Shown one piece after another: positions 1-12,090 of a stretch of DNA of 64,000 nucleotides; the stretch's first letter is position 1, and every line of letters begins with the position of its first letter. Below the pieces are notes generated by a model. The model did no database searches. It was given only the letters and a program-made list of their open reading frames with translations, and was not told the DNA's origin. This DNA comes from Azomonas macrocytogenes (GTDB taxonomy: Bacteria; Pseudomonadota; Gammaproteobacteria; Pseudomonadales; Pseudomonadaceae), in assembly GCF_014191985.1 (NCBI RefSeq), contig NZ_JACHXI010000004.1, positions 215,451 through 279,450 on the forward strand. Direction: 5' to 3'. A program made the position numbers and the translations under genes.

Positions 1-1002
1 ATGGAAGGCAAAGGGGTGTTATTCAAGCGCTTCGCTGGAATCGATGTATACGATATCGAGGTCGATGCCGAAAGCCCGCAGGCCTTCATCGATACGGTCA
101 GGCGAATTTCCGTCACGTTCGGCGGCATTAATCTCGAGGATATCAAAGCACCGGAATGTTTCGAGATCGAGCGTGCCCTGATCGAGCAATGCGATATTCC
201 GGTCTTTCATGACGACCAGCATGGCACGGCTATCGTGACTGCTGCAGGCATGCTGAATGCACTGGAACTTGCCGGCAAGAAGCTGAGCGATGCAAAAATC
301 GTTTGTCTGGGCGGTGGTGCGGCAGCGATTTCCTGCATGAAGTTGTTGATCGGTATGGGCGCGAATATCGAAAACATCTTCATGATCGATCGCCAGGGCA
401 TCATTCACGCCGGGCGTGACGATCTGAATCAGTACAAGGCAGTGTTCGCCCATGAAACGGACAAGCGTACGCTGTCCGAAGCGATGGAAGGCGCTGACGC
501 ATTTATTGGCTTGTCCGGTGCCAATCTGCTTGCGCCTGATGACCTCAAGCGAATGGCGCCCAACCCTATCGTATTCGCCTGCTCCAATCCCGATCCGGAA
601 ATTCTTCCTGAACTGGCCCATGCCACTCGCAGCGATGTGATCATGGCTACCGGTCGTTCGGACTATCCAAACCAGGTAAATAACGTTCTGGGGTTCCCTT
701 TCATTTTCCGTGGTGCGCTGGACGTTCGGGCAACCCGTATCAACGAAGATATGAAGATTGCTGCTGCCCATGCACTACGCGAGCTGGCGAAGCTGCCAAT
801 ACCCGCTGAGGTCAAGGCAGCCTATGATGTCGATGCCCTGGAATTCGGTCGCCAATACATCATTCCGAAACCGATCGATCCACGCCTGATTACCGTAGTA
901 GCCGATGCCGTAGCGAGGGCAGCCATTGAAAGCGGCGTGGCAACCCTGCCGTACCCATCGAATTATCCACTGCGTTCGCTTGATGATCTGTTTCGCAAAT
1001 AA
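1..1002 (+). CDS. maeB: Malic enzyme, 3' part (5' end outside window)
   Basis: Oxidative decarboxylation of malate to pyruvate with NAD(P)+, a cytoplasmic anaplerotic and NADPH step. The 333 visible residues begin at an internal methionine (MEGKGVLFKRFAGID). In the family this segment lies about 90 residues in and carries the catalytic lysine, so the gene is cut by the window edge rather than truncated. The metal/substrate motif HDDQHGT is present, followed by the Rossmann glycines CLGGGAAAIS and the ACSNPDPE motif. The protein is the short bacterial form, without a phosphotransacetylase tail. It ends at a stop 50 bp from the convergent mrcA stop, with a shared hairpin between them. Assignment is secure; cofactor preference is not readable from sequence. 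Confidence 0.93.
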   Translation: MEGKGVLFKRFAGIDVYDIEVDAESPQAFIDTVRRISVTFGGINLEDIKAPECFEIERALIEQCDIPVFHDDQHGTAIVTAAGMLNALELAGKKLSDAKIVCLGGGAAAISCMKLLIGMGANIENIFMIDRQGIIHAGRDDLNQYKAVFAHETDKRTLSEAMEGADAFIGLSGANLLAPDDLKRMAPNPIVFACSNPDPEILPELAHATRSDVIMATGRSDYPNQVNNVLGFPFIFRGALDVRATRINEDMKIAAAHALRELAKLPIPAEVKAAYDVDALEFGRQYIIPKPIDPRLITVVADAVARAAIESGVATLPYPSNYPLRSLDDLFRK

Positions 1003-1010
1003 ATGAAAGC

Positions 1011-1047
1011 AGGAACCAAAACTTGCATTGAGTGGATTTTGGTTCCT
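1011..1047. terminator. Bidirectional terminator-like hairpin between maeB and mrcA
   Basis: Perfect 11-bp inverted repeat AGGAACCAAAA (1011-1021) / TTTTGGTTCCT (1037-1047) with a 15-nt loop, placed between two convergent stops. The A and T ends of the stem give short U-runs on either strand. It is a likely bidirectional terminator. Confidence 0.65.
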
Positions 1048-1052
1048 CGTGA

Positions 1053-3482
1053 TCAGAACAGATCCAGCGGTGCCGCTTCAGATGCTGGCAGCGGACTGCC
1101 AGGTACCTGGATATCTGAATTGAATTCGTTGACCGATGGTGGCGTTTCTTCGCTCTTGAACAATTCAAAGTAGGCGTTGGGTGTTCGCGGCGACGCAGCC
1201 CGGCCGCTGATCGGATCGACGCGCAGGCTGATCAGCCCGGAAGGCTCTGGCGATAGATGTTCGGGGCGATCCTTGAGCACTGTACCCATGTATTTCATCC
1301 AGATGGGAAGGGCCACGCTCGCACCGAACTCGCTGCGGCCAAGGGTCTGCGGCTGATCGAATCCAGTCCAGACGGTGGTGACGAAATCGCTGTTGTAGCC
1401 AGAAAACCAGCTATCTATCGCATCGTTCGTCGTGCCCGTCTTGCCGGCCAGATCGTTGCGTCCCAGTTCCATGGCGCGTCGGCCAGTACCGCGTTTTACC
1501 ACGTCCCGCAGCATGCTGGTCATGATGTAGGCGGTGCGCTCGTCCACTATTCGTTCTGCGAAAACAGGTGGTTCCGCTATTGGAGTTTTTCCTTCGTCAA
1601 CTGGCTGTGCGCTTTGCTCGGGCTGCTGGGGATTGGTTTGTGACACATGGATGTTTTGGGGCGGGACTCGACGAGGATTGGCTTGGAAAATAAGCTTGCC
1701 ATCCCGGTCTTGAACATGGTCGATCAAATACGGTTCGACCTTGTAGCCACCGTTGGCGAACACCGTCCAGCCTGTGGCGATTTCCAGGGGTGACAAGGCA
1801 GCAGTTCCCAGTGCCATGGATAGGTTGCGTGGCAAGTCCTGGCGATTGAAGCCGAAACGGGTGATGTAATTGATCGCATAGTCAATGCCGATACTTTGCA
1901 GCAAGCGGATCGAAACCAGATTGCGCGACTTGTACAGCGCTTCACGCAGGCGTATCGGACCAAGGAATGTATTGGTGTCGTTCTGTGGTCGCCAGACTTT
2001 GTTCATGCCCTGGTCGATGTAGACGATGGGGGCATCGTTCACCAGGCTGGATGCGGTGAAGCCTGCATCCAGCGCCGCGCTATAGATGAATGGCTTGAAG
2101 CTTGATCCAGGCTGGCGCTTGGCCTGGGTTGCGCGATTGTAGTGGCTTTGATCGAAGGAGAAACCACCGACCAGGGCTTCGATCGAGCCAGTATCCGGCG
2201 ACAAGGAAACCAAGGCCGCCTGGGCAGCCGGTATCTGGCTGAACAGAGCCTTGTCACCGAGCAGCCGAATACGCACGATATCGCCGACCTTCGCCACGTT
2301 GGCAGGTCGTCTGGGAAGTGCTCCAAGGGCATTCGTATTGATGAACGGACGAGCCCATTTCATGCTTTCCCACGCAACGGAATATTCACTACCATCGCGC
2401 GTCACTACTTCGATTCCGTCATCACCCACCTGAGTGACCAGTGCCGCCTGCAGGCCTGATAAATTCCGATGCTGGGCTAATATCTGCAAGGCTTCCTGGT
2501 GTGACTTGCCCGATGCGCGAGCCTCGGGACCGCGATAGCCATGACGCTGGTCGTATTCTGTCAGCCCATCGATCAATGCAAGCCTGGCGGCATCCTGTCG
2601 TTCGCTGGTAATGGTGGTGAAAACCTTGAAGCCGTCCGTATAGGCCGCGCTACCGTAGCGGCCGACCATTTCCGCGCGTGCCATCTCGGCAATGTAAGGC
2701 GCATCCAGCTCGGGCTGGGCTATATGATAATGGGCATCGACAGGTTCGGCCAAAGCTTGCCTGTAGCGGGCATCGTCCAGGGTGCCCAGGCGATACATCC
2801 GTCCCAGGATCCAATCACGGCGTTCCTTGCTGCGCGTCGGGTTGCTGAGCGGGTTGTATGCCGATGGCGCCTTGGGCAAGCCGGCGATCATGGCCATCTG
2901 CGCCATGCTGAGTTCACCAATGGATTTGCCGAAATAAACCTGGGCGGCAGCCTCGATACCGTAGGCACGGTTGCCGAGGTAGATCTTGTTCACGTAGAGC
3001 TCGAGGATCTCATCCTTGGTGAGTTTTCTCTCGATCTGCAGTGCCAGGAGAATTTCGTTGATCTTGCGCGAAAAGCTGCGCTCGTTGGTGAGGAAATAGT
3101 TTTTCGCCACCTGCATGGTAATGGTGCTGCCACCCGTCTGGATATGGCCTGTCTGCACCAGTTGGGTCGCAGCCCGCATCAGGCTGGAAACATCCACGCC
3201 ATAGTGATTGATGAAGTTGTCATCCTCGGCTGCCAGCAAGGCATTGATGAAATCTTGCGGAATTTGGCTAAAGCGTATGGGCGAGCGGCGCATTTCGCCG
3301 AATTCGGCGATCAGTTTCTCGTCCTTGCTGTAGACCCGCAGCGGAATCTGAAGCTGGATGCTCCGCAATGCTTCGACGGAAGGCTGACCAGGGCTCAGGT
3401 AAAGGTATGTTCCGCCCAGACCTACCAGCAACGCGGAAAAAGCGGCGACGAGGGACCATAGGAAGAACTTCAGAACAGGCAT
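1053..3482 (-). CDS. mrcA: Penicillin-binding protein 1A (class A PBP)
   Basis: Bifunctional murein synthase (also called ponA) that polymerises lipid II and cross-links peptides at the inner membrane's periplasmic face. The chosen ATG gives 809 residues and starts MPVLKFFLW just before the single membrane segment (about residues 5-28), as in Pseudomonas PBP1A. A longer in-frame start at 3527 only adds 15 polar residues. The glycosyltransferase domain has the catalytic EDDNF (Glu near residue 86) and GGSTITMQ. An OB-like insert follows. The transpeptidase has the nucleophile motif SSFK (Ser about 460), SRN and KTGTTND. It is divergent from the pil operon, sharing a ~180 bp control region; this order is conserved in Pseudomonas. 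Confidence 0.95.
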   Translation of the reverse strand: MPVLKFFLWSLVAAFSALLVGLGGTYLYLSPGQPSVEALRSIQLQIPLRVYSKDEKLIAEFGEMRRSPIRFSQIPQDFINALLAAEDDNFINHYGVDVSSLMRAATQLVQTGHIQTGGSTITMQVAKNYFLTNERSFSRKINEILLALQIERKLTKDEILELYVNKIYLGNRAYGIEAAAQVYFGKSIGELSMAQMAMIAGLPKAPSAYNPLSNPTRSKERRDWILGRMYRLGTLDDARYRQALAEPVDAHYHIAQPELDAPYIAEMARAEMVGRYGSAAYTDGFKVFTTITSERQDAARLALIDGLTEYDQRHGYRGPEARASGKSHQEALQILAQHRNLSGLQAALVTQVGDDGIEVVTRDGSEYSVAWESMKWARPFINTNALGALPRRPANVAKVGDIVRIRLLGDKALFSQIPAAQAALVSLSPDTGSIEALVGGFSFDQSHYNRATQAKRQPGSSFKPFIYSAALDAGFTASSLVNDAPIVYIDQGMNKVWRPQNDTNTFLGPIRLREALYKSRNLVSIRLLQSIGIDYAINYITRFGFNRQDLPRNLSMALGTAALSPLEIATGWTVFANGGYKVEPYLIDHVQDRDGKLIFQANPRRVPPQNIHVSQTNPQQPEQSAQPVDEGKTPIAEPPVFAERIVDERTAYIMTSMLRDVVKRGTGRRAMELGRNDLAGKTGTTNDAIDSWFSGYNSDFVTTVWTGFDQPQTLGRSEFGASVALPIWMKYMGTVLKDRPEHLSPEPSGLISLRVDPISGRAASPRTPNAYFELFKSEETPPSVNEFNSDIQVPGSPLPASEAAPLDLF

Positions 3483-4728
<1,246 letters not shown>

Positions 4729-4729
<1 letters not shown>

Positions 4730-5319
4730 TGGCAAGGATCAATCTGCTCCCATGGCGAGAGCACTTGCGAGAAGAGCGCCAGAGACGATTTCTGATTATT
4801 CTGGCTGGTGTTTTTGCGGTTGCGGGTTTCATAATTTTCATTGCCGACGGGTTTTTGAATAGTTCGATCGAATACCAGACTGCTCGAAATACTTTTATTC
4901 GTAGTGAGATTTCTGCCCTTGATGCGCGTATTAAAGAAATCAGTGAATTAAAAACGCGTCGCCAGCAATTATTGGATCGAATGAAAACCATTCAAAGTTT
5001 GCAAGGGAATAGACCGGTAATTGCGCATATATTTGATCAAATGGTTCGAACATTACCTGATGGCGCCTATTTCACTAGCTTAAAAATGATCGGTCAAAAT
5101 ATATCCATTGCTGGTGCAGCCGAATCCAATAACCGTGTTTCCAGCCTGATGCGTAATCTTGATGCTTCCGAATGGCTTGAGGCTCCTAACCTCAATGAAG
5201 TTAAGGCCGCCAACAACGGAGATGCTGGAGGTAACTGGTTCCAACTTACGGTACGGCAGACCCAGCCAACAGCAGCTTTGCAAGACGCTGGAAAGGCTGT
5301 TAAGGGTGCAAATCGATGA
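4729..5319 (+). CDS. pilN: Type IV pilus inner-membrane assembly protein PilN
   Basis: Bitopic protein of the pilus alignment subcomplex. Its short cytoplasmic N-terminus binds PilM and its periplasmic domain pairs with PilO. The start at 4729 overlaps the pilM stop (TAATG) and gives the hallmark MARINLLPWREH; 196 residues is the usual length. One membrane helix spans about residues 23-43, followed by a coiled-coil stretch rich in K, R and Q and then the ferredoxin-like periplasmic fold. The ORF is intact although pilM is broken. It is noticeably AT-richer than most of the window, as are pilO and pilP. Confidence 0.93.
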
Positions 5320-5939
5320 ACGTTACCGAGTTTGTCGACAGTCTTCGCAAAGTCGAGCTTTCCGAGCTGGATGTAAACAATCTTGGTTCCTGGCCAATTC
5401 CTGTGAAGATTTTGGCCTGTCTGCTGCTTTTTTCGCTGCTGCTGTTTGCGGGCTACAATTTTCATCTGGAAGCATTGCAGGAAGAACTGGAACAACGACA
5501 AGCAGAAGAAGAAACGCTCAAGCAGCAATATTCTTCCAAGGCTTTTCAAGCAGCGAATCTGGATGCCTATCGTGCACAAATGAATGAAATAGAAACATCT
5601 TTTAGTGCTCTTCTACGCCAGTTGCCAAGTGATACTGAAGTGCCGGGCTTGCTTGAAGATATAACTCGAACTGGATTGGGGAGTGGTTTGGAGTTCGAGG
5701 AAATAAAACTGCAACCTGAAGCCGTTCAGCAGTATTACATTGAACTGCCTATACAAATAAAAGCTATAGGTAATTATCATGATTTGGCTACTTTTGTCAG
5801 TGGTGTCGCAAGTTTGCCTAGAATTGTAACTTTGCATGATTTCGATATAAAAGCAATAAATTCAAAATCCAGTTCTGCGCTGCAAATGACAATTCTGGCC
5901 AAGACCTATCGCTATAATGACAAGAGTTTGCATAAATGA
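5316..5939 (+). CDS. pilO: Type IV pilus inner-membrane assembly protein PilO
   Basis: Partner of PilN; the PilN/PilO heterodimer spans the periplasm and links the motor to PilP and the secretin. It has 207 residues with one membrane segment at about 28-50, a Glu/Gln-rich coiled coil at about 50-90, and a C-terminal domain containing a LLRQLPSDTEVPGLLEDI segment typical of the family. It overlaps pilN by ATGA, so translation is probably coupled. Intact. Confidence 0.93.
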   Translation: MNVTEFVDSLRKVELSELDVNNLGSWPIPVKILACLLLFSLLLFAGYNFHLEALQEELEQRQAEEETLKQQYSSKAFQAANLDAYRAQMNEIETSFSALLRQLPSDTEVPGLLEDITRTGLGSGLEFEEIKLQPEAVQQYYIELPIQIKAIGNYHDLATFVSGVASLPRIVTLHDFDIKAINSKSSSALQMTILAKTYRYNDKSLHK

Positions 5940-6463
5940 AAGTGATTGAATTCTTGTTGCTCATAGTTGCCATGATGGTACTCGGCGGCTGCGATAGAGA
6001 TGGTGATTTTCCGGATTTGAAAAGTTATATGGCTGAAATCCAAGCCAAACCAAAAGGCACTATCGAGCCTTTGCCGGTATTTCCACCTTATGAGGCCTTC
6101 ACTTATAACGCTTCTGGTTTACGTAGCCCGTTTTTGCCGCCAGAAAAAGCCGAATTGGCCAGAAAGCAAAGAGGCTCGAAAGAGATTCGCCCTGATGATG
6201 GGCGGGTCAAGCAGTTTCTTGAAGGCTTCAATATCGATGACTTCAGCATGGTTGGAACTCTGGCCAACCAGGTGGGAGTTTATGCCTTGATCAGAGGGGC
6301 GGGTGGCGTACATCGGGTCAAGGTTGGAGATTATTTAGGGCGCAACCACGGACGGATCATTGCTATCGACGGTATCCGCGTCGATGTAGTCGAGATTGTT
6401 CCTGATGGAGAAGGTGGATGGCTGGAACGTCCTCACACTTTGCTACTGAAAGAGCATTCCTGA
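5936..6463 (+). CDS. pilP: Type IV pilus lipoprotein PilP
   Basis: Periplasmic lipoprotein connecting the PilN/PilO dimer to the N-domains of the PilQ secretin. A signal peptide ends in the lipobox LGGC (Cys about residue 19). An unstructured segment carries SPF, followed by the small beta-sandwich with NQVGVYALIRG and VKVGDYLGRNHGRI. It has 175 residues, the family norm. It overlaps pilO by ATGA and is followed by pilQ after 50 bp. Confidence 0.93.
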   Translation: MKVIEFLLLIVAMMVLGGCDRDGDFPDLKSYMAEIQAKPKGTIEPLPVFPPYEAFTYNASGLRSPFLPPEKAELARKQRGSKEIRPDDGRVKQFLEGFNIDDFSMVGTLANQVGVYALIRGAGGVHRVKVGDYLGRNHGRIIAIDGIRVDVVEIVPDGEGGWLERPHTLLLKEHS

Positions 6464-6513
6464 TTCACAACAAGCAATTGGTAAAAATTACTGTTGTTAA
6501 ATGGAAGCCTTCT

Positions 6514-8619
6514 ATGAATATCCGCTTCTCGCGTATCGGCATTTACGTTCTGGCGATTCTGTTTTCGCCCATTGTCCTGGCTGCCAATCTTGAAGCATTG
6601 GACGTCGCCTCCCTTCCTGGAGGACGCGTGGAGTTGAAGTTGTCGTTCGATCAAGCTGTTCCTGTCCCCAAGGGATATGCTCTCGATCAGCCTGCTCGCA
6701 TTGCTTTGGATTTGCCTGGCGTAATCAATAAATCGACAGAGCGAAAGCGGGAGCTTGGGATTGGCAACGCTCGCAGCCTCTTGATCGTTGAGGCGGAAGG
6801 CCGTACGCGAGTTATCGTCAATCTCAATATGCTTGTTCCCTATTCCGTGAGAGGAGAGGGTAAGAATCTTTATGTGATGATAGGCGATAAGCCATCTGCT
6901 GCGGCCCGTTCAGTTTATGCTCCTAAGGCGTCTACTTTGGCTTCTCCCAGAGCATCTGCGGTGGGCGCGAGCAGTCGGGCTGTCAACGATATTGATTTCA
7001 GACGGACAGAAGATGGTGCCGGTAACGTAGTTATCACGCTTTCCGAGAGCTCAATGACTCCCAAGATTGAAGAGCAGGGCGGAAAGATCCGGGTACATTT
7101 CGACAAAGCCATCTTGCCAGAGCCACTCAGAGTCCGCTTGGATGTAGTGGATTTTGCTACACCGGTAAAATTCATCAATTCGACGAGTGAAGGGGATGGG
7201 GTTGGTATATCCATCGAGCCTGATGGTCAATACGAATACATGGCTTTTCAGACCGATAACAAGTTGACGGTAAGTGTCAAGCCGTTGACTCAGCAGCAGC
7301 TTGCCAATCAAAGAGCCGAGCGGTTTGTTTACAAGGGAGAGAAACTCTCGCTGAACTTTCAGGATATCGAGGTCCGTTCGGTGCTCCAACTTATTGCCGA
7401 TTTCACTAATTTGAATCTGGTCGCCAGCGATACGGTTCAAGGTAATATCACGTTGCGTCTGCAGAATGTTCCCTGGGACCAGGCGCTGGATCTGGTTTTA
7501 AAGACCAAGGCTTTGGATAAGCGGCAAATCGGTAATGTGCTGCTCGTTGCGCCGGCAGATGAAATCGCGGCGCGCGAGAGACAAGAGCTGGAGGCGCAGA
7601 AACAGATGGCCGAGCTTGCTCCCTTGCGGCGGGAAGTTGTGCAGGTCAATTACGCGAAAGCATCGGATATCGCCAAGTTGTTCCAGTCGGTGACCAAGGC
7701 CGGGGAGGCCACTGATGAGCGAGGCTCCATGGCGGTTGATGACCGCACGAACAACATTATTGCCTACCAGACTCAAGAGCGGCTGGATGAGTTGCGCCGA
7801 ATCGTTGCCCAGTTGGATATTCCTGTTCGGCAAGTCATGATCGAGGCGCGGATAGTCGAAGCAAGTGTGGGCTTCGACAAGTCCATGGGGGTGCGCTGGG
7901 GGGGCAATTTCTGGTTGGGAGATAAATACAGCATCTGGGGCAAGAATGGCCAGATGGGTGTGGATGACAGTGCGAAAAATCAGCAAGTCGGGCGCTTTGA
8001 AGGGCGCCAGGAACTTCCGATGAACAGCCCATTCGTGGATTTGGGAGCAGTTGGTTCAACATCGGGTATAGGCATCGGCTTCGTGACCAATAATACAATT
8101 CTGGATCTCGAATTATCGGCAATGGAAAAGACCGGCAATGGTGAAGTGATTTCTCAACCCAAGGTTGTGACAGCTGATAAGGAAACTGCAAAAATCCTCA
8201 AAGGCTCTGAGATCCCTTACCAGGAGGCCAGTTCGAGCGGTGCTACATCCACTTCCTTCAAGGAGGCGGCCCTGTCTCTTGAAGTTACGCCGCAGATCAC
8301 ACCGGACAACCGGATCATCATGGAGGTCAAGGTAAACAAGGATGCTCCCGACTATTCCAACGCACTGAACGGTGTACCACCTATCGATACGAATGAAGTC
8401 AATGCCAAGGTTTTGATAAATGATGGTGAAACTATCGTCATTGGTGGTGTATTTTCCAATGTTCAGGAAAAGACCGTGGACAAGGTGCCATTTCTTGGTG
8501 ATCTGCCTATGATAGGAAGGCTGTTCAGGCGTGACGTAGTACGAGATGCCAAGGAAGAACTACTGATCTTCCTCACTCCTCGGATTCTCAATCACCAATC
8601 CATTGCAGTGAGGCAATGA
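6514..8619 (+). CDS. pilQ: Type IV pilus secretin PilQ
   Basis: Outer-membrane secretin through which the pilus exits. Upstream in-frame codons exist back to 6418. The ATG at 6514 has GGAAG 6 nt upstream and starts directly with a signal peptide cleaved near VLAANLEAL. It encodes 701 residues: AMIN domains (about 30-250), an STN/N0 domain ([20 protein letters not shown]), an N1 domain, and the secretin barrel with [13 protein letters not shown] (here [13 protein letters not shown]), [17 protein letters not shown] and [13 protein letters not shown]. Intact. With pilM broken, pilus assembly is nonetheless expected to fail if no second pilM copy exists. Confidence 0.95.
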   Translation: MNIRFSRIGIYVLAILFSPIVLAANLEALDVASLPGGRVELKLSFDQAVPVPKGYALDQPARIALDLPGVINKSTERKRELGIGNARSLLIVEAEGRTRVIVNLNMLVPYSVRGEGKNLYVMIGDKPSAAARSVYAPKASTLASPRASAVGASSRAVNDIDFRRTEDGAGNVVITLSESSMTPKIEEQGGKIRVHFDKAILPEPLRVRLDVVDFATPVKFINSTSEGDGVGISIEPDGQYEYMAFQTDNKLTVSVKPLTQQQLANQRAERFVYKGEKLSLNFQDIEVRSVLQLIADFTNLNLVASDTVQGNITLRLQNVPWDQALDLVLKTKALDKRQIGNVLLVAPADEIAARERQELEAQKQMAELAPLRREVVQVNYAKASDIAKLFQSVTKAGEATDERGSMAVDDRTNNIIAYQTQERLDELRRIVAQLDIPVRQVMIEARIVEASVGFDKSMGVRWGGNFWLGDKYSIWGKNGQMGVDDSAKNQQVGRFEGRQELPMNSPFVDLGAVGSTSGIGIGFVTNNTILDLELSAMEKTGNGEVISQPKVVTADKETAKILKGSEIPYQEASSSGATSTSFKEAALSLEVTPQITPDNRIIMEVKVNKDAPDYSNALNGVPPIDTNEVNAKVLINDGETIVIGGVFSNVQEKTVDKVPFLGDLPMIGRLFRRDVVRDAKEELLIFLTPRILNHQSIAVRQ

Positions 8620-8623
8620 AGCA

Positions 8624-9169
8624 GTGCGCAATACCATTCTGGTTGGTCCGATGGGCGCAGGAAAAAGTACCATCGGACGTCTATTGGCCAAGGAACTGCG
8701 TTTGCCGTTCAAGGACTCCGACAAGGAAATCGAGCAGCGAACGGGCACTAATATTCCCTGGATCTTCGATGTCGAGGGCGAGCAGGGATTTCGTGATCGC
8801 GAGCATGCTGTCCTCGCCGATCTTTGTCTGGCCGGTGGTCTAGTATTGGCAACTGGCGGTGGGGCGGTGCTGCGTGAGGACAACAGGCAGGCTCTGCGAG
8901 CTGGTGGTTACATCGTCTACCTCTGCACATCTGTCGACCAGCAGTTGGAACGTACGGCGCGTGATCGAAATCGTCCATTATTGCAAACTGCCGATCCGCG
9001 CCGAGTCCTGACCGAGTTATTGGCTATTCGCGATCCCTTGTATCGTTCCATAGCCGACATGGTGATCGAGACCGATGAGCGCCCTCCCCGAATGGTCGTC
9101 GTTGAAATCCTGGAGCGCTTAAGGGCGCTTGAAGTGCATGAGTCGCTGAGTCGATCTGCGTTATTCTAG
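8624..9169 (+). CDS. aroK: Shikimate kinase
   Basis: Phosphorylates shikimate with ATP, step five of the chorismate pathway. It has 181 residues, starting at a GTG 4 bp after the pilQ stop. Walker A is GPMGAGKST; the shikimate-binding DSDKEIE and ATGGGAV motifs follow, then the LID-region RDRNRPLL. The pilQ-aroK-aroB order is conserved in Pseudomonas and couples aromatic biosynthesis genes to the pil transcript. Confidence 0.95.
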   Translation: MRNTILVGPMGAGKSTIGRLLAKELRLPFKDSDKEIEQRTGTNIPWIFDVEGEQGFRDREHAVLADLCLAGGLVLATGGGAVLREDNRQALRAGGYIVYLCTSVDQQLERTARDRNRPLLQTADPRRVLTELLAIRDPLYRSIADMVIETDERPPRMVVVEILERLRALEVHESLSRSALF

Positions 9170-9197
9170 TCAACCTAACCATTGCGCTGGGGTTTGC

Positions 9198-10301
9198 ATG
9201 CAATCTCTACAGGTCGAGCTTGGCGATCGTAGTTATCCTATTTATATCGGCGATCAGGTCTTGAGCGATTCCGAGTTGCTTGTTCGGCATATCTCCGGTC
9301 GGCAGGTCGCCATCGTTACAAACGAAACCGTTGCGCCACTTTATTATGATCGGTTGCTGTCGGCGCTGGCCGGTTTCAGTGTCACTCCGATCGTGCTTCC
9401 CGATGGAGAAGCGTATAAAAATTGGCAGACACTGCAATCGATCTTCGATGGATTGCTATCCGCTCGCCACGATCGACGCACCACACTGATTGCGCTGGGG
9501 GGGGGAGTGGTAGGTGATATGGCAGGTTTTGCCGCGGCCTGTTATCAGCGTGGTGTCGATTTCATCCAGATTCCAACAACGCTGCTGTCGCAGGTGGATT
9601 CGTCCGTAGGTGGCAAGACCGGCATCAATCATCCGTTGGGCAAGAACATGATTGGTGCGTTCTATCAGCCCAAAGCCGTACTGATCGATACATCCACCCT
9701 GAATACGTTACCGCCTCGTGAGCTGTCGGCCGGCCTGGCCGAAGTCGTCAAATACGGATTCATCTGCGACGTTTCCTTCCTGGATTGGCTCGAAGTCAAT
9801 ATGGTGCGTTTGCGCAGCCTGGACGCAACTGTTTTATCCGAGGCAATCCGGCGTTCTTGTGCAATCAAGGCCAGGGTGGTTGGAACCGATGAAAGAGAAT
9901 CCGGTGTTCGTGCAGTATTGAATCTTGGCCATACTTTCGGTCATGCCATAGAAACTCATATGGGATATGGCTCCTGGCTGCACGGGGAGGCTGTTGGCGT
10001 TGGAACGGCAATGGCGTTGGAAATGTCTGCCCGCTTGGGCTGGATCGAGGCAGCGGAGCGTGATCGCGGGATTCGTCTGCTACAAAATTGCGGGCTCCCG
10101 GTCATACCCCCGGCCGAAATGCAAAAAGCAGACTTTCTTCGCCATATGTCAATTGACAAGAAGGTACTTGATGGTCAGTTACGCCTGGTTCTACTCAAGC
10201 AACTTGGCGAAGCTGTAGTAACAGGGCAGTTTCCCAGAGATGTACTGGATGACGTCTTGAGTACCGACTATTCCACTCTGTCGGCTAACTCTGGATTTTG
10301 A
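9198..10301 (+). CDS. aroB: 3-dehydroquinate synthase
   Basis: Converts DAHP to 3-dehydroquinate (second shikimate step) using NAD+ and a divalent metal. It has 367 residues. The nucleotide-binding segment [15 protein letters not shown], the [19 protein letters not shown] substrate motif, and metal-binding histidines in [12 protein letters not shown] and WLHGEAVG are all present. It follows aroK by 28 bp and is part of the same run of genes. Confidence 0.96.
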   Translation: MQSLQVELGDRSYPIYIGDQVLSDSELLVRHISGRQVAIVTNETVAPLYYDRLLSALAGFSVTPIVLPDGEAYKNWQTLQSIFDGLLSARHDRRTTLIALGGGVVGDMAGFAAACYQRGVDFIQIPTTLLSQVDSSVGGKTGINHPLGKNMIGAFYQPKAVLIDTSTLNTLPPRELSAGLAEVVKYGFICDVSFLDWLEVNMVRLRSLDATVLSEAIRRSCAIKARVVGTDERESGVRAVLNLGHTFGHAIETHMGYGSWLHGEAVGVGTAMALEMSARLGWIEAAERDRGIRLLQNCGLPVIPPAEMQKADFLRHMSIDKKVLDGQLRLVLLKQLGEAVVTGQFPRDVLDDVLSTDYSTLSANSGF

Positions 10302-10312
10302 GAAGAGAAACC

Positions 10313-11920
10313 ATGACCAGTTTGTCCGCCCAGGAGCCGTACCTCGGCCAGTATGGCTTTACGCATGATCCATTTGCTGCGCGAGTGCCGGGATTCAAGT
10401 TTTATCCTGCCCAGCGCAAACCGATTCTGGGGCAGTTGCACCATCTGGCGCGCTATAGCCAGTTGTTGCTGCTGGTGGTCGGGCCGCGAGGCAGTGGTAA
10501 AACGCTTTTGCGCCAGGCACTGGTTGCCAGTAGTAATAAACAGGCAGTACAGAGCATCGTCATTACCCCTGATGGCCGAGAAGCGGCTGTATTGAAGCAG
10601 GTCGCGCTTGCTTTGGGCTGCGATGGGCATGCCGTGGGCGATGTCATGGCGCAGATTGGCCAGGCAACCTTGAACGGTCAGGAAATTTATCTTCTGGTAG
10701 ATGATGCCGATCGACTGGGCCGTGAGGATATCGATTCGCTTCTGCATCTGGCCATTGGCGGCGTAGAAGGTCGGGCGCATGTATTTCTTTTTGGCGAGCC
10801 TTCGCTGGTCTCTCGGGTAAATGCACAGGTCGACGACAAGGAAAGTTTTCATGTCATCGAGTTGCAGCGTTACAGCAAAGAGGAAACCAGGGGGTATCTT
10901 GCCCTGCGTCTGGAAGGGGCAGGTAGCGATCTGGATTGTTTGTCCGATGAGCAGATCGAGCGGATCCATGAGTTATCGGGTGGCTGGCCGGGAGAGATCA
11001 ACCGCGTGGCCCGGGAGATCTTGCTGGATTCTCCGAAGGAGGGTCCAGACGCTGGGCGATTCTCCATTGATGGTTGGCAACTGCCCTTGCCATTGAAGCA
11101 TTTGCTCGGAATTGCCGTGATAATGGTGGGTGTTGTGCTCGCCTTGCTATTCCAGGGCAAGAGCGAGAAATTGCCTTCCCCTGATGGTGAGCAGTTGGTG
11201 GCGAATACCGGGGTTGCCGATTCTTCGCGCGAAGAGACAGGCCGTTCCGAAGAAAACGGTGGGATGCCGCCGGTCGATGCTGGTGAACAGCCTTTGATCC
11301 GAGAGCCACTGGCTGCTGCGGCAAGCAGCGAAGATGGCGATATGCCGGAGCTTTCATCTGACTCTCTGGTGGGCGGAGTTCCAGGCTTGCCGCGAGTGGC
11401 CGAGGCGCCTCCCGTTCGGGCAAAGGTGCAACAAGCCCAGCCTGCCACGCCGATCGAGGCTGTGCCGCCGCGCGAAAGAGCCACGCCGCCTGTCGCATCG
11501 CGAACGCCACCTACCCCACCTGTGGTTCAATCCTCGCCTAAGGTACCGATTTCCGAATCACGGCCTGCTGTACGGCCACAAGCACCTGCCCAGCCCCAGA
11601 CACCAGCTAAAAATGCACCTGTGACCTCCAGGGCGACTGGAGTGGCAGGCTGGTACTTGAGCCAGCCTGGCTCGAATTATCTGCTTCAGGTGCTGGGGAC
11701 GCGCTCGGAGCAAACTGCTCAGTCGATCCTGCGCCAGCATGGCAGTAACTATCACTACTATGTGAAGCAGCACGAAGGGAAACCGCTTTATGTGGTGACG
11801 TATGGTAATTTCGGTAATCGCCAGGCTGCCATGGCAGCGATCAAGACGCTGCCGGCTTCCTTGCAATCGAGCAAGCCGTGGATACGCAATTTCGCCAGTA
11901 TCCAGGCGGAGGCTCGATAA
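10313..11920 (+). CDS. AAA ATPase with SPOR domain (DamX-like)
   Basis: Membrane-anchored cell-division-type protein of 535 residues. The ATG at 10313 follows the purine-rich AGAAGAGAAA; an in-frame TTG at 10298 would overlap aroB. The N-terminal ExeA/AAA ATPase domain has Walker A GPRGSGKT and Walker B IYLLVDDAD. A single membrane helix (about 265-283) precedes a long Pro/Ala-rich periplasmic linker. The C-terminal SPOR domain (about 460-530) contains YLLQVLGTRSEQTAQ and YVVTYGNFGNRQAAMAAI. SPOR domains bind denuded septal glycans. The gene sits where Pseudomonas carries its damX-like gene. Septal localisation is inferred from the family. Confidence 0.88.
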   Translation: MTSLSAQEPYLGQYGFTHDPFAARVPGFKFYPAQRKPILGQLHHLARYSQLLLLVVGPRGSGKTLLRQALVASSNKQAVQSIVITPDGREAAVLKQVALALGCDGHAVGDVMAQIGQATLNGQEIYLLVDDADRLGREDIDSLLHLAIGGVEGRAHVFLFGEPSLVSRVNAQVDDKESFHVIELQRYSKEETRGYLALRLEGAGSDLDCLSDEQIERIHELSGGWPGEINRVAREILLDSPKEGPDAGRFSIDGWQLPLPLKHLLGIAVIMVGVVLALLFQGKSEKLPSPDGEQLVANTGVADSSREETGRSEENGGMPPVDAGEQPLIREPLAAAASSEDGDMPELSSDSLVGGVPGLPRVAEAPPVRAKVQQAQPATPIEAVPPRERATPPVASRTPPTPPVVQSSPKVPISESRPAVRPQAPAQPQTPAKNAPVTSRATGVAGWYLSQPGSNYLLQVLGTRSEQTAQSILRQHGSNYHYYVKQHEGKPLYVVTYGNFGNRQAAMAAIKTLPASLQSSKPWIRNFASIQAEAR

Positions 11921-12090
11921 ACCGGTAGCAGCTTAATTTGGCACTGTGGAAAATCTTTCAATAAATATTGTTTTCTTTTCGCATGGCTATGTAGACTGCT
12001 CGGCCTTTTGCCTGCGCAAATTATGAGCTTTGCTCCATTTCGTTCGTTGGCAAGAGTTGATTTACAACGAAGTTAGCTGGTGGAGAGCCT

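Noticed and set aside
2541..3461. 306-codon open frame opposite mrcA
   Set aside because: It is antisense to a well-conserved PBP1A domain, lacks a ribosome site and matches no family; it is a codon-bias shadow.
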